Part shown: positions 22,561 to 33,824 of the stretch, in pieces
How the letters are laid out: every line of letters starts with the position of its first letter
Position numbering within the stretch: the first letter of the stretch is position 1
Assembly (NCBI RefSeq): GCF_918797505.1
Contig: NC_092802.1
Coordinates: 17,939,883-18,003,882, forward strand
Source: Bemisia tabaci
Taxonomy: Eukaryota; Arthropoda; Insecta; Hemiptera; Aleyrodidae
Length of the DNA stretch: 64,000 bases
Reading direction: 5' to 3'
Notes under the pieces: generated by a model
What the model was told of the DNA's origin: nothing
Databases searched by the model: none
What the model saw: only the letters and a program-made list of their open reading frames with translations
Translations under genes and position numbers: made by a program

Positions 22561-23073
22561 GACTTTGCAGAGAGGTTTTTTATGTAGCCTCGTTTACTTC
22601 GGTGAGGGATGAGTGGCTCAATTTGAAGTGTCGAGAGGTAAATGGGTTCAGATCCTTTGCAATGCTAAAGCGTTAGCTTATGGCAATTACGCTCATGTCA
22701 ATATAATGTCCGTGATAATTTCCTCTAGCTTGCAGATCACTAGGTCATGATTCGCGAGGGCCCAGAATCATTATGTTTACTTTCTAGTCAGATTACTAGG
22801 AGCGGTAGCGACCCCGTCAAGCCTATAGAGATCTCCAACAACGAGAATGGGAGCCGCTACTGTATCTTACACGAACCCGTTCAACTTTTGCGTTTCGCAC
22901 TGTCAAGAATATCAGTGTGATATCCAGGGTGCATTCAAAACTCAATTGATACGAGTTCGGAGTATGATTCTACTCCAATTTTTCATGGAGTGAACTCTAC
23001 TTTTTCAGAGTGGAATCAACTTGTTGCGGAGTTAACTCCTCATTGTAGAGTGCAGGCGCCGCCGCGCCGCGCC
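22561..23073. other. Intronic DNA with a TCC/GGAGT foldback
   Basis: Mostly unassigned. Around 22945-23050 alternating gagt/actc blocks (gttcggagtatgattctact; ccatggagtgaactc-like) form an imperfect mini-hairpin cluster. Confidence 0.3.
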
Positions 23074-23200
23074 GACCGCATCGTGTTTGGCACAATGCGT
23101 GAAGTATTCACGCAGTCTTGTAGGCGCTATGCGTTTCACGCTGACCGCACTGTGTTTGGCGCAATGCGTGAAGTATTCGTGCAGTCTTGTAGGCGCTAAT
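23074..23200. repeat. Tandem pair of a 69-bp unit
   Basis: GACCGCATCGTGTTTGGCAC then aatgcgtgaagtattcacgc and agtcttgtaggcgct repeats 69 bases later as GACCGCACTGTGTTTGGCGC and so on. These are unit repeats of the module that forms the palindrome arms at 16137, 56261 and 62501. Confidence 0.65.
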
Positions 23201-23909
23201 ATGTGCTACATACCGATTTCCGCGCCGAGGGCTTCTCCTTTTCATCTCAAGTCCTCGTCATCATTTCCCCTTAAGTCGCGCCGTTCTAGGCCAAATTGTG
23301 TGTTTGGTTTCTCTCTTAACTCAACTAATTAAAGGTGCTGTCTCTTGTATCAGTGAAAGACGACAAAATTAGAAATTACTATACTGTCAGGAAATGAGAG
23401 ATTTTGTAGCCTTTTCTCGTTTGTAATTTTTTTTTCTAAATCCGATTTTTTTTATTACCTACATTTAAAAAAATCGAAAAATTTGCCGCCCCCTAGATTT
23501 GCCGCCATGGGCCGCGGCCCATGTGGCCACCTCCTTAATCCGGCCCTGGTAGAGTGTGAGTAGCACTGGAGTTTTTTGGGGGCAAAACAAGCCACGAAGT
23601 GCAATCAATTCTGAAGCACACTCCGTGGTCTATAATAATGTGAGTTTATCATAAAGGAACCAATGTTCTTGGCTTATTTCAGAAACAACTTTTTTTGTCA
23701 TTAAGCTCTCTCGTACAAATGTTTTGTTGTTTAATTATTTTCTCTTGAAAATTTCCTCGCATGAAACGAGCAATTAATTCGATTAATGGGATGAAAGTTA
23801 CTCTTTTTTCGATTATCCAATTTCGAAATAAATGGAAGTTTCGTAATATTGTGATTTTTTTTCACCCAGTTTTTGAAGTTGTAACCCCGGAATTGCTCTA
23901 GATTTGGGA
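23201..23909. other. Intronic DNA, mostly unassigned
   Basis: A short GC-rich block at 23485-23550 (ccgccatgggccgcggccca ... taatccggccctgg) looks like the end of an interspersed repeat. The rest shows nothing. Confidence 0.35.
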
Positions 23910-24074
23910 CAGTGGCGTGGCGTGAATTGCGATTTATCGATTGTTATGCCATTTGAACCTATGGTAAAGAATTGATTATTAAGGTGTTCGCTGCGAACAC
24001 CCTATTTATCGATCCTTTTCCATAAGTTCAAATGGCATAACAATCGATATTTCGCAATTCACGCCACGCCACTG
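23910..24074. mobile_element. hAT MITE (CAGTGGCGTGGCGTG family), perfect 8-bp TSD
   Basis: 165 bp. Termini CAGTGGCGTGGCGTGAATTG and CAATTCACGCCACGCCACTG are exact inverted repeats, and ATTTGGGA directly flanks both ends. An 8-bp duplication with CAGTG ends is the classic hAT signature. The interior has mirrored atcgattgttatgccatttg blocks and a ggtgttcgctgcgaacacc palindrome. Other copies: 49219, 54911, 57968, 63085. Confidence 0.9.
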
Positions 24075-25349
24075 ATTTGGGAAGTATTAAATGTAGTTTA
24101 TCTTAGAAGTCTTGAAGATTTTTAAAAACTACGGTTCAAACCGCCTCTTTCATTACAAGGCAAGTTCCCTCTTACTATTTTTTCGGTTGATCCCCACTTT
24201 CACCAGTATCTTCCTCTGCCTCATGCCCATGCATTCCAAATTCCATTTATGAGCTTCATCCACCGGGCTCGCGATCTTAGCTTTCGCAGTCCGGCAGTGC
24301 CATCTGTTGGCGAATACCCGCATTCTCTCATTCAAATCAGCTGTTCATCGCGCCGCAATTGCAACGCAGTCGCTATTTGCAAACGTGCGAAAAATCACGA
24401 ACTCGCAAGTCCTGAGGATCAACTGCGAGCGGCCACGTAGCGCTATTAATAAACTCGTGAGCGCGCAGCGCGGCGTGGCGTGTCGCCTCGCTGCCGAGAG
24501 CAGCTTGCGCAAAAAATTGGTGCTCGGTCGAAATTCCTTTGTTCCTTTCTTTTTCTCTGGGGGTATTTTTAGAGGAATTTCAAAATTAAATGGTTACGTC
24601 CCAATGAGAATCATCATCAGGGCCGCGGTATGTTCCCGAGGGGAAGTGCGCAGGTTGGTAGGTTAGGTTCCTCGAGTCATGCCTCTTGCTTTGAGATGAA
24701 TCGAAGCGTCTTGTTATGACGAAAAGCTGCCTCTTGTAACTTACGGTGGACTTTTTCCAATGGGTCAACAGGAACGTTTAAAAAGTAAATGCTGTTGTCC
24801 TCAAATTTCCTTCGGGACAGCTTAAGTTCATGATACGACAGGCAGTATCTTCGGCCAGGCTTGGACTGGCCCTAAGGCCAATCTGCCATTGGCAGATACG
24901 CCCCCTTTGCGCGCCGAAAACGCGCTCCTCTTACAGATAGCAAAATAAGATGAAGAAAAAATCACGACCGATAATATGTGAGAAAAATTTCTTAAATGAA
25001 CGGAAGAAGAGAGAGTTAGGAGTGAAGAGAGGTGCTTTTACGCATAAAGATGAACAGAGGTCCAAGAACTACTTTCTGAAGGGTAAACAATTTTCTGTGA
25101 AATTTTCACCTTCTTCTTGACATACAGGCGCTTTATCATCCCCCTCCTTCATTCGCTATGTTTAACTCCCTCAGAAGCGATGGTCGGTTCAATTTTTAGA
25201 CATACGCATCCTTTATAGACCTCTCAAGAGACCTTTAAACATATTTCCTCCTTTTCAAATGACTATTGATTTGGACATACCATAGCATAGCTCGGGGAAA
25301 CTTAACCTTTATTTATCTCAAAATTCAAAAATAAGAGACATCTAAAGTG
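24075..25349. other. Intronic DNA, nothing assigned
   Basis: No defensible exon. A CpG-richer patch lies at 24400-24520. The block gcttggactggccctaaggc ... ctgccattggcagata near 24858-24900 looks like an interspersed-repeat end. Confidence 0.3.
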
Positions 25350-25895
25350 TAAACGCGATACAACTATTCGCGCAAGATGGATGTCCACATTGCATTTGAA
25401 AAATGTAAGACGCGATGCCGTAAGTCGTGAATTCGCAATGCTCTGCTCTAGTTTTAAACAACATTACAAATAAGACAAACGCAAACAAACACAATATGGA
25501 AATAAAGCTAGGGAAAGGATGCGCGTTAACGACGGCGCAGAGGTACAACTATTCGTACTTGATGGACGTCCGTGCTGCATCTGAAAAATTGAAGGCGTGA
25601 TGACGCGAACCGTGAGCTCTCAATGCTCTGCTTTATGCTGTCGATGAAGCGTCACTCTGATTCGGGAGAAAAGTTAAAAAAAGGCCTGAAGACATCTCTC
25701 TTATACCTTCGGCTGTATTACTCACATAGTGCTTGAAGCACCATTACGAATAAGACAAACGCAAACAAACACAATACGGAAAAAGAGGGAGGGAAAGGAT
25801 GCGTGTTTACGACGGCGCAGAGATACAACTATTCGTACTTGATGGACGTCCGTGCTGCATCTGAAAAATTGAAGGCGCGATGAGTGCGATCAATA
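25350..25895. repeat. Local duplication, units of ~180-290 bp
   Basis: The segment acaactattcgtacttgatg, gacgtccgtgctgcatctga, aaaattgaaggcg occurs at about 25540-25600 and 25825-25880, with a diverged version at 25360-25420. Between them ataagacaaacgcaaacaaa / cacaata and gggaaaggatgcg also repeat. Unequal tandem duplication, non-coding. Confidence 0.65.
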
Positions 25896-26083
25896 AACTT
25901 TGAACCTGAAAATAGCGTAAACTTGTGCTGATTTGCCAAAATTTTCTGAACCCCTCTCCACGTAGGGAATGCTCTACTAGGAAATATCACATTACGCCCC
26001 TTTAACCAGCCAAGGGTCTACGCCCTCATATGCAAGCCTTCGGCGACAAGTTTCCTTTGTTTATTTGCTCGTGCACGGGTTCG

Positions 26084-26405
26084 TCGATTGATTCACGGGT
26101 TTGTCGATCGATTCACAGGTTCTGTCGACCGATTCACGGGTTCTGTCGATCGATTCGCGGGTTTTGACGATCGATTCACGGGTTCTCTATAGGTTCACGG
26201 GTTTGTCGACCGATTCACGGGTTTGTCGATCGATTCGCGGGATTGTCGATTGCGTCTTGTCGATCATTTCAAGCCCTTAATTTCCACCGATTTATGTCGA
26301 TCGAATCGACACTGTTGTTTTAAGAATATATCGATCGATTCACGTTTTTGCTTCTCGATCGATTCACTTTTCTATTTTTCGATCGATTCATGTCGATCGA
26401 ATCCA
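26084..26405. repeat. Satellite-like GTCGATCGATTCACGGGTTT array
   Basis: About ten ~20-26 bp units GTCGATCGATTCACGGGTTT with small changes, then looser TCGATCGATTCA units separated by T-rich spacers. The same repeat, in both orientations, fills the interior of the TIR element at 36784-37739. ATCGAT/TCGATCGA palindromic cores are frequent. Confidence 0.75.
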
Positions 26406-26647
26406 TACCCTCCGCTCCGTTCATCAGAATGTCATACACAACGCCTCGACAGATCAGCCATTAATATAATCAAGTGGTCACAATAATTATTCCAAGGACT
26501 GTTTGCCACTTGGATTCCCACGCCGTGAATCTTAAAAGCCCGAGACCAATCTCTACCTCGCAAAGGCCTAGCGTTTCAAGCACTCGGGCTCTGGCACGGC
26601 ACGGCGTCACTCCTTTTCTCATCTGCAGCATTCGCGCTGCACTATCC

Positions 26648-26896
26648 GCCGTGCCGAGGAAAAACATCCTACGAGCCCTCAGACGTTGTCAAATTTCCTT
26701 CGACAAATCACGAATTTTCCGGATAATTTATCAATATTTCTCTTCCGACTTTTCAGAGCATTTTCCTCGTATCTAGGTCTAAATCATCTGAAAAATTCAA
26801 GGAAAGATATTCATAGCTTTCTTCAAAAATAAATGTTTTATGAAATGCGATTTGGCAACATTCGAATGCTCTTACGGTGTTTTTCCTGAGCACGGT
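26648..26896. repeat. MITE, TGCCGTGC(T/C)AAGGAA family
   Basis: Starts GCCGTGCCGAGGAAAAACAT, then gagccctcagacgttgtcaa, and ends ttcgaatgctcttacggtgt then TTTTCCTGAGCACGGT. The middle has the family's ttcaaggaaa, tattcatagc and aaaataaatgttttatgaaa. No target duplication is clear. Confidence 0.7.
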
Positions 26897-27201
26897 GGAT
26901 TGCTCCGAGGGATTACGAAACGCGACTCGGAGTCGGTAAAGGCGAGCAGTATGTGCGGCTGAAGAAAACCTGAAATTCCATTTTCGTTCTCCCCGAGACT
27001 GCGGCTCTGCACTCCTGCATCATCGCGGTCTTGAGTGAACCATATTGCCCTGCATTGCGCTTCCTCCCCCCCCCCCCTCCCCCCAATCCACGCCATCATG
27101 ACCCCCGTGAGGAGGGGGGAAGGGGTTCGGTAGACGCTCCCAGTTTACGCATTTGCAACGTGCTTACTGTATTCTCGACTGTTGGATGCTTCATTGTCGG
27201 A
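26897..27201. other. Intronic DNA with poly(C) run
   Basis: Unassigned. A C run of about 14 lies at about 27067-27080, followed by another short C run. Confidence 0.35.
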
Positions 27202-27254
27202 CGAGGCTGAAAATTGCCGGGAGCGCGACGGGAAAATGACGGAAATGTCAGGGA

Positions 27255-27525
27255 CAGGGTTGCCGCAGTCAGGGAATATCGAAACATGTCTGGGAAAACC
27301 TGGAATTGTCAGGAAAAATGATGAAAATGTCACGGAAATATTATCAAGTCACCTTTGTTTGCTCTCTAGACTAGGTTTGACGTTTCAAACAACAGATTTT
27401 GCATGAAGATTGTCTGAAATTATGTCCTCTCGATCATCTGGCATATCTTCAGTTAACAGGAAATTTTACCAGAATGTGACAGGGAAATCAGGGAATTTCA
27501 TTTTCTAAATTCTGTGGCAACCCTG
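27255..27525. mobile_element. hAT-like MITE (GTTGCCACAG family), perfect 8-bp TSD
   Basis: 271 bp. Termini CAGGGTTGCCGCAGTCAGGG and ATTCTGTGGCAACCCTG; GTCAGGGA flanks both ends exactly. The target itself is family text, so the element inserted into an older relative of itself. This copy identifies the family as 8-bp-duplicating and therefore probably hAT. Confidence 0.85.
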
Positions 27526-27645
27526 GTCAGGGAAAAATCGTTAAATCACCTTCATTCGCTTTCTCGAGTGGGTTTGACGTTTCGAACATCAAATTTTGCC
27601 TGAGAACTAACTATGTCTTTTTAATAATCCGGTATTTGTTTAATT

Positions 27646-27897
27646 GGACCGCGTTAAGCAGAAATGAACCAAGCTACATCAGGCATTGCCAAATTTGAAC
27701 GGAAATGTTATTTTTTTACATGAAAACGATTTATGGATTTTTGTGCAAATTTCAGTGAATTTTCTACACAGTACGAAGTAAATTTCACAAAGTTTTCAAA
27801 AGAATCCGCACAAACGTTCTCTTATAAAAAATTGAATTGCCCAATTAAATTTGTCAATACCTGATGTGGCGTGGTTCCTTTATACTTAACGCGGTCC
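27646..27897. repeat. MITE with 4-bp AATT duplication, GGACCGCGTTAAGCAG family
   Basis: 252 bp. Left terminus GGACCGCGTTAAGCAGAAAT (then gaaccaa), right terminus (ttggttcc-like gtggttcc then TTTATACTTAACGCGGTCC). AATT flanks both ends. Sister of 20190-20436. It is inserted in the text '...gctcaattgtcaggg' of the outer element. Confidence 0.8.
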
Positions 27898-27966
27898 AAT
27901 TGTCAGGGAATTTCACCAAAATATGCCAGAGAAATCAGGGAATTCAATTTTCCAAATCAACCCTGA

Positions 27967-28675
27967 TTCATATTTGTCTTGGGTTGGAGTCAATGTTAGG
28001 TATCTTCGTTGTGCAAGTCGTGTACCACATGAAATTTGAAGAGTATAACGACTCCAAATGATTTAATTCGTACCTTGTCTAGTAGTCTATTATTTACCAT
28101 GAATGTGTGTATGTATTCGGTGTAAATGGGTTACCCATTATAGATAGGAGCTCCTAAATCACTCGAATTCGCCTCCATGCAGCATTTACGTTGATTTTTG
28201 GCTCCATGAGATGAATTTGGCAGCGGGATTTCATATTTATGGCAGGATCCGATGCATCATTGTGGCTGGGCGTAATGGGTAGCCCTGGCCGGGCTCTTAT
28301 CCATTGTTTATCGCTTCGTCCTGGCCCTGTGTCCTAATACGACTTGTGCGTCGCATCTCTCTCGGTCCTGTGGGCGACGCTGCGCTGTGTGCAGTAAGGA
28401 AGGGTCATAGCCGTTTGATCGACGGCAATTAGTCCGTATCAAGTTTTCATTGCACTGGCTCTGGTCATTGGTCGGTAATTGGTAGCTAACGAGGGCAGCA
28501 CAGACTCGATAGTCGCGGGGATTAAAAAATTAGGGTTTCGCAGGGCTTTGTAGAGTAGGCGCAACGCGGAAGCGATGGAGTTGCGGCAATGTTGCCCAGG
28601 ATGGCGAATAGCACTTTTGGGTGCCATGTAGCTCTGGCATTTGCCAAGAATTTGCGATTTAAGGATAGATCCAAA
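27967..28675. other. Intronic DNA, nothing assigned
   Basis: Includes a GC-richer part at 28250-28400. No repeat ends or exons that I can defend. Confidence 0.3.
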
Positions 28676-29090
28676 TGTAAAATTTCGCGAGAAACACGAC
28701 GGCCCCACTGTTTTTCTCTGAAACACCCCAAAACTAAAAAAAAAAAAGCTCTCAAAAATGAGGTCGTGATGGAGGGGATATCCCACGCTATCCTGAGAAC
28801 CCACCTCTATACCAAGATAAACACTCCGCATGCAAAGATTGGGAGCAAATACATTAATAGGATTGTCACTTTGTTGGAGGACTCCAAAACTGGAAACACG
28901 GCAACCTTGCCAATGTATTTGCTCCCTATCTTTGCATGGAGAGTTTGACTAGTATATAGTATAGAGGTGAACGTTTAAGGATAACGCGAGATATCCTCTC
29001 CATTACAGCCTCAAATTAGCTCTGCTTGAGCTTTGGAGTTCGTTTCAGACAAAATCAGTGGCGCTATCGTGTTACCTGCGAAATTTTACG
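28676..29090. repeat. ~415-bp foldback element, copy 1 (diverged)
   Basis: Left GTAAAATTTCGCGAGAAACA, right GTTACCTGCGAAATTTTAC. The arms carry atggaggggatatcccacgc / gagatatcctctccat and a central pair gcaaagattgggagcaaata / tatttgctccctatctttgc. The sharper copy is at 60427-60832. Confidence 0.7.
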
Positions 29091-29640
29091 CAATAATGTA
29101 AGCACTTAAGTCGCGAATCCCCCACATATGCTATATAGCTCCATTTTCGGGGCCATCTTGGCTGGCAAGCCTAATTTTTCGAAGCCATCCAATATTATTC
29201 AGGGGTCATAATTACTATTTCTGAAACTAGCATCTATCATGGCGCAAGAAAATTTACGAAGGGTAACGTAATATTCGAAATGTTTTATGGTGTCGTCGCT
29301 CGAAGATTTCGTGGCAGGTTGCGTCGTAACTTTTCCAGGCGCCGTACGTCTGGCCAGCACTGCGAATTTCTAGCAGTGGCAGATCCAGGGCATGCCCCCT
29401 CCCCCTCCCCCTCGGGCTAAGAGGAAAAACGAAGAGAGGGGGGAAAAGTGCTCCTAAATTTGTACTAAAATGGTTTCAAAATGGAACCTTAAAACCAAAG
29501 TTTACGAAAATAAAGACTGCTCAACACCGTAGAAATAAATGCCCAGCCCCTATACTGAACTAGAAGAAGTATTATTCGTCAATTTTCAAATAATGCACAA
29601 ATTGAGCGCTAAAACTGCTTAAAATTCAGTCTGGGAGGGC
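29091..29640. other. Intronic DNA, nothing assigned
   Basis: A short interspersed-repeat end is possible at 29380-29420 (ctagcagtggcagatccagg). Otherwise nothing seen. Confidence 0.3.
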
Positions 29641-30346
29641 CTATTTTTTTAAAATTCCAGAGCCTACCTCACTCTTGGGTGTGTTCCCTCACTCCTCAGA
29701 CCCCCCATTTGACATCGACAAATGCCCCCCCCCCCCCCCCCCTCTTCCGACTCACTCTGGTTCCGCCATTGGTTTTAGGCGCCGGAGCATCATTTTTAGG
29801 CCCCAAAGCATCATTTTTCGGCGTATTTTGGGCATCGCGCTCGGCGAAGTTCGAGCACTGTGGAGCGCGTGGCGCACAGTACCTGTAGCACGCCTCGGCC
29901 GGGGCCGAAACCCAGTGAATGAAATATGAACTCGGATCGACCCGACCCGACGCGACGCGGTGCAACAGTCGCGTAGGCGCCCAAGAGCAACAGCCCGACA
30001 TAAACAACAACTTTCTGTGCCTTGCGTGGCCGTCGAATCGCATCCTGGCCTCGTCCTGCGTAGCAGCTCGGGGGCTTGGGTGGGGGGGGGGGGTTGAGGG
30101 GGGATTAGGAATCGGGGAAAGCGCGCGGCGGGAAGCCAGATTCCGACCTGCGCAGCGCGGCGCAGTGCGTACGTGCATTTACGCACGATCCCACTGCGGG
30201 GCTCCATTCTTCCCATTCAAAACCGGGTCCCAGGCAGGGGCTTCTGGGAGGGATGGATGAGCACTCAAGCAGGCGCGGGAAGGGTGCGATGGATTGGCAG
30301 CAGGCGCCGGAATGACGGGGGCATCGCGGAGTGAGCACTGTGCACT
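29641..30346. other. GC-rich region with poly(C)/poly(G) runs
   Basis: A C run of about 17 lies near 29727-29742 and a G run near 30081-30094, in CpG-rich DNA (gacccgacgcgacgcggtgc). Overlapping frames of up to 160 codons exist, but they are proline/arginine-rich by composition, lack splice or start support and contain no domain I recognise. A CpG island or unrecognised repeat is more likely than a gene. Confidence 0.4.
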
Positions 30347-30354
30347 GTCGAAAT

Positions 30355-30721
30355 CAGTGTTCGAAACTCACAAGCGCCAAATGCGCCTAAAAAATGAAGG
30401 CTCTGCGCCAACATGGCCCCTGAAATGCCCCTCAAAAATCTGAATTTTCATGTTAGGTGATTGTTCGAAATTTTCAGCACTACAAGTGAAAGCTTTTTCT
30501 AACCTTCACGATTTAATCCTTAGTGCTTTTGTCCTTACCCAAGTTACAGCTACTTACTATTTCTGTTACGAAAACACCTTGCGTCTAACTTTTCACTAAA
30601 TGCGCCGCAATATATAGGCAAATAGTCAATTCGGCCCCTAAAAAATCTTCGATGGCGCCTAAAAATCATACTTGACGCGCCACATGGCTCCTAAAACTCA
30701 AAGGTGAGTTTCAAATACTGG
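30355..30721. mobile_element. hAT MITE (CAGTGTTCGAAACTCAC family), perfect 8-bp TSD
   Basis: 367 bp. Ends CAGTGTTCGAAACTCAC and GTGAGTTTCAAATACTG; GTCGAAAT flanks both sides exactly. Sub-terminal motifs gccaaatgcgcctaaaaaat and gatggcgcctaaaaatcata are mirrored. No coding capacity. The 8-bp duplication and CAGTG end place it in hAT. Confidence 0.9.
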
Positions 30722-32243
30722 TCGAAATGAATCAAACACGATATTGGAACTATCAGTAGCAAAAAGAGCCGTAACTCACAAGTTTTCGAAATCGAGTTTC
30801 CTTCAAAATTCGACTGATCTCTTTTCGATGAAATCACTGAAAGATCTAAAACATCAAAATTCGTTTGAAATGTATGAAAACAGTGCTTTCAAGTAGAATT
30901 TCGCCTTTCTCTGCCTATTTTTATCCCGGAAATGTGTGGTTTTTTTTGTGTGTGTCCACACCACAACCACGAAAGCATGCAGAAGATGGTACGCACAGGT
31001 GTCTTGCCTCACACCACTTCGCGACAACACGCGCTCCTATAAATTTAGTGATTGCGCTCACAATCAGTATCAATCCATTACAATACGAGCAACACGAAGG
31101 GCAAAAACTTTTAACAGCAAGGTTCCCTCGTTAAAGCGTCACCCGGAAAATGATAGTCAATTTTGGAAAGTTTCCAAAAGCAATAATCGTCTGTTGTTAA
31201 TACTGCCATTAGACAAAGGAATGAACATGTTGCTCTAGGCACAGAAACATGTATTCCTTGGTCGAGTGGAGCAAACTGAGAGGAAACACATCTTTCGGAA
31301 AACAAGGAGTCTGTTTTTTTTATCTCTCTCAAATAAGGAATGCCATCGTATCAAGATTTGATTTCCAATAAACTGCAGGAGCTTTGACCGTTTATTCCTT
31401 ATCCCAAAAGTAAAATTTACCCCAAAAATCATCAATTTTTCAATTTTTTAATGACTTGACTTTCCCCTCTCTTAAATGCTTCAGATTTATCTCCTCTTCA
31501 GGTACCATTCCAATATCCTTGACTAACTGTACCTAATGATGACATGTTCTGTGCACCACTCTGAGTTTTTCTGAGGATAAACAGAAACCCATAATTCTCT
31601 GAAGGTAAAGTGAGTCTTGATATTGTGGAATTTCAACACGGTCTCTCTGTCCTACATCAAGCCTCGGCAAAGAAATCGATGACTCGGTACCATAATTAAG
31701 GCAAACAAAAGACATAATTCCAAAATGATTTTCTCCGTGTTCTATTTCAATTCTTTTCTTTCCATTTCCTGATTTTATGACTAGAAATGTCACCGCCTCG
31801 TCGAATCATCTAAGAGCCTAATTAATGTATCAAGTAAACGCGGAATATCGGTCAAAGCGTAACTCCTACTTTGCGTTCTAATTGTACGCATTGCACGCTC
31901 TTCACTCCGTCAGTGTCGAATAACATCAACAGGAGTTGTTTATGCCTGTTTTTAATCACTTTTACCGTCATCAGTTATTCAGTTGTTTTTGCCGCTACGC
32001 CATGCCACCGTTACCCTGGCCCGTGCCTTGAGCGCCTACCTTCTGAGGTGGGTATCACCGCAGTGAAGCGTGGTTCCCCCTCTTGGGCGCCTGATTATAC
32101 CGAGCTCGTTTGAGTTCGAAATTAGTGTTTCCTTCAGCTATGAGCATAGGTCTGTTGTAGGCCAGATGTGCAGCCGAACGAGGAGAAATTGGGCCCGTTG
32201 TAAACTAAGAGCACAAAAAAAGGGGTTTTTCTCGCACCAGCTG
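30722..32243. other. Intronic DNA, nothing assigned
   Basis: No element ends recognised; short open frames only. A CpG-richer patch lies at about 31990-32110. Confidence 0.3.
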
Positions 32244-32471
32244 CACTGGGAAAAAAAACACATTGGATCTAGAGTCCAGACTCTTGAAAACATTGAAAAG
32301 AAGATATACTCTCGATTCAATCAGATTTAAGCTTAAATCAAAAGGAAATCCGCTCAAATTAAGAGGCTTGGTTCTTGATTTAAGCTTAAATCTGATTGAA
32401 TCTAGAGTATTTTTTCTTGTCGATGTTTTTAAGAGTCTGGACTCTAGATCCAATCTGTTTTTTTTCCAGTG
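32244..32471. repeat. Foldback MITE, CACTGGAAAAAAAACACATT family, copy 1
   Basis: 228 bp, almost entirely palindromic: CACTGGGAAAAAAAACACAT ... tctagagtccagactcttga is mirrored by agagtctggactctagatcc and TTTTTTTTCCAGTG. Short frames on both strands across it are shadows of the palindrome. Copies at 35767 and 63637. Confidence 0.8.
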
Positions 32472-32837
32472 TGAAGTTCGCAACAGACCCATTCATAAAA
32501 CCTGCACTGATGTGATCAATGATTCTAATCCGACTTTTCGATCCAACAATCTGACAAATAAATGCACCTCTGAAATATTTTGCAAGTTCGTCACTAGCGA
32601 GGCGCGTGTTGCATTGCGTCCCAATGGCAGGCGTGCGTCACTCCAGAACGGAAATGATAGAAAAACGCAGCGCTAGATGTGCGTGGGCTTCGAGCCAACC
32701 TCCGCCGCGCCGCGGTAGGCGGTAGGCCGCCTTGTCGCACAGTTAGACTTAACTTAAGAAATGAAGGAACCAACCAGTTGAATGGGGGTCCAGGAATGTT
32801 TGACTGTCATAATTTTTTATATATTTTTGTTTTCTTC
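32472..32837. other. Intronic DNA, nothing assigned
   Basis: A CpG-rich patch (cctccgccgcgccgcggtag) lies at about 32698-32720. No gene evidence. Confidence 0.3.
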
Positions 32838-33355
32838 GAGCCGATTATTGAAATTGATTTGACAACGCTGCAGACATAGGAGACAAAATGAATATGGTAG
32901 GATCCTATCGGTGGAAGCGAGTGGTTGCAATGGAAAAATGATCTAAGGAGTAGACCGGATAGTTAGTTAGGGTGTCTAGCATCAGGAAAAACCGGAAAAT
33001 ATCAGGAATTTTGGCCGACCAGGAAAAAATCAGGAAAATCTGAAAAATCGGACGTTTTATCAGGAATTTTTCTCACGCAAATCTCCTCAACGGAGAAAGT
33101 CGTACTGCTTTTTGCCTACCGTGCTAGGAGTCGAGAAAAATCAGGAAAATATCAGGAATTTTTTTATAAAATATCAGGAAAAGTCAGGAAAATATCAGGA
33201 TTTTTCAAAATTAAAAAATACTAGACACCCTGTTGGTTCATCATTTTCCCCCTCAGTCTGTAAAAACCACCAGTTGGAACCAATAGGATTGCTCCATACT
33301 CACCATGTCTTCTTTGTCTATAGTTTTGTCTATCAACTGCAATAATTAATCCGCA
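32838..33355. repeat. GGGCTGATTATTG foldback split by a CAGGGTGTCTAG MITE
   Basis: Left half gagccgattattgaaattga then ggaagcgagtggttgcaatg; right half ccaccagttggaaccaatag then gtctatcaactgcaataatt. The insert is 32969-33232. Same family as 11134. Confidence 0.7.
32969..33232. repeat. Nested MITE, CAGGGTGTCTAGCATCAGGA family, copy 1
   Basis: Ends TAGGGTGTCTAGCATCAGGA and ATACTAGACACCCTG, interior of repeated 'atcaggaaaatatcaggaat'. Sisters at 33473 and 47653; the ends resemble the CAGGGTGTCTAC family at 13778. Confidence 0.75.
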
Positions 33356-33472
33356 GCTCAAGGAGGGTGTTGAAACCACCTTGGAACGTCCCAGGCGTTG
33401 TGTTCGTTGTTTTTCAGCCTTGCTTACCCGTTTTGTTTTGTTTTTTAGTTTCGAAAAGAATTAAATAATAAA

Positions 33473-33762
33473 CAGGGTGTCTAGCATCAGGAAACACCGG
33501 AAAATATCAGGAATTTTGGCGGATCAGGAAAAAATCAGGAAAACATCAGGATAATAGGAAAATCAGACGTTTTATCAGGAATTTATCCTACGCGAATTTC
33601 CTCAGCGGACAGGTCTAACTGTTTTTTGCCTACCGTGCCATGAGTCGTCGAAAAATCAGGAAAATATCAGGAATTTTCAAAATGAAAAAATTAGGAATTC
33701 TTTATAAAATATCAGGAAAAATCAGGAAAATATCAGGATTTTTCAAAATACTAGACACCGTG
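33473..33762. repeat. MITE, CAGGGTGTCTAGCATCAGGA family, copy 2
   Basis: Ends CAGGGTGTCTAGCATCAGGA and ATACTAGACACCGTG; interior nearly identical to the copy at 32969, including 'tgccatgagtcg' near the centre. No clear target duplication. Confidence 0.75.
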
Positions 33763-33780
33763 TTAAACATTTTAACTTTT

Positions 33781-33784
<4 letters not shown>

Positions 33785-33823
<39 letters not shown>
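33785..33823. repeat. Poly(A) run, ~39 bases
   Basis: A single uninterrupted A tract with no upstream polyadenylation signal or retrotransposed gene that I can identify. Could be a SINE or LINE tail whose body is unrecognisable. Confidence 0.8.

Positions 33824-33824
<1 letters not shown>

Larger units (their letters stand above)
27202..27966. repeat. Three-element nest in an old GTTGCCACAG-family copy
   Basis: The outer copy is recognisable by gacgggaaaatgacggaaat before 27255, by cagggaaaaatcgttaaatc after 27525, and by gtcagggaatttcaccaaaa then AACCCTG at the right end near 27966. Its left terminus is lost. It is split by 27255-27525 and again by 27646-27897. Confidence 0.7.

Noticed and set aside
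29696..30216. Overlapping 154-160 codon frames on the minus strand
   Set aside because: GC-rich, stop-poor DNA with poly(C)/poly(G) runs; Pro/Arg-rich composition and conflicting frames. No splice signals or domain.
33785..33823. Processed pseudogene or retrotransposon tail
   Set aside because: Only the A run is visible; no upstream exon-like body or flanking duplication could be seen.
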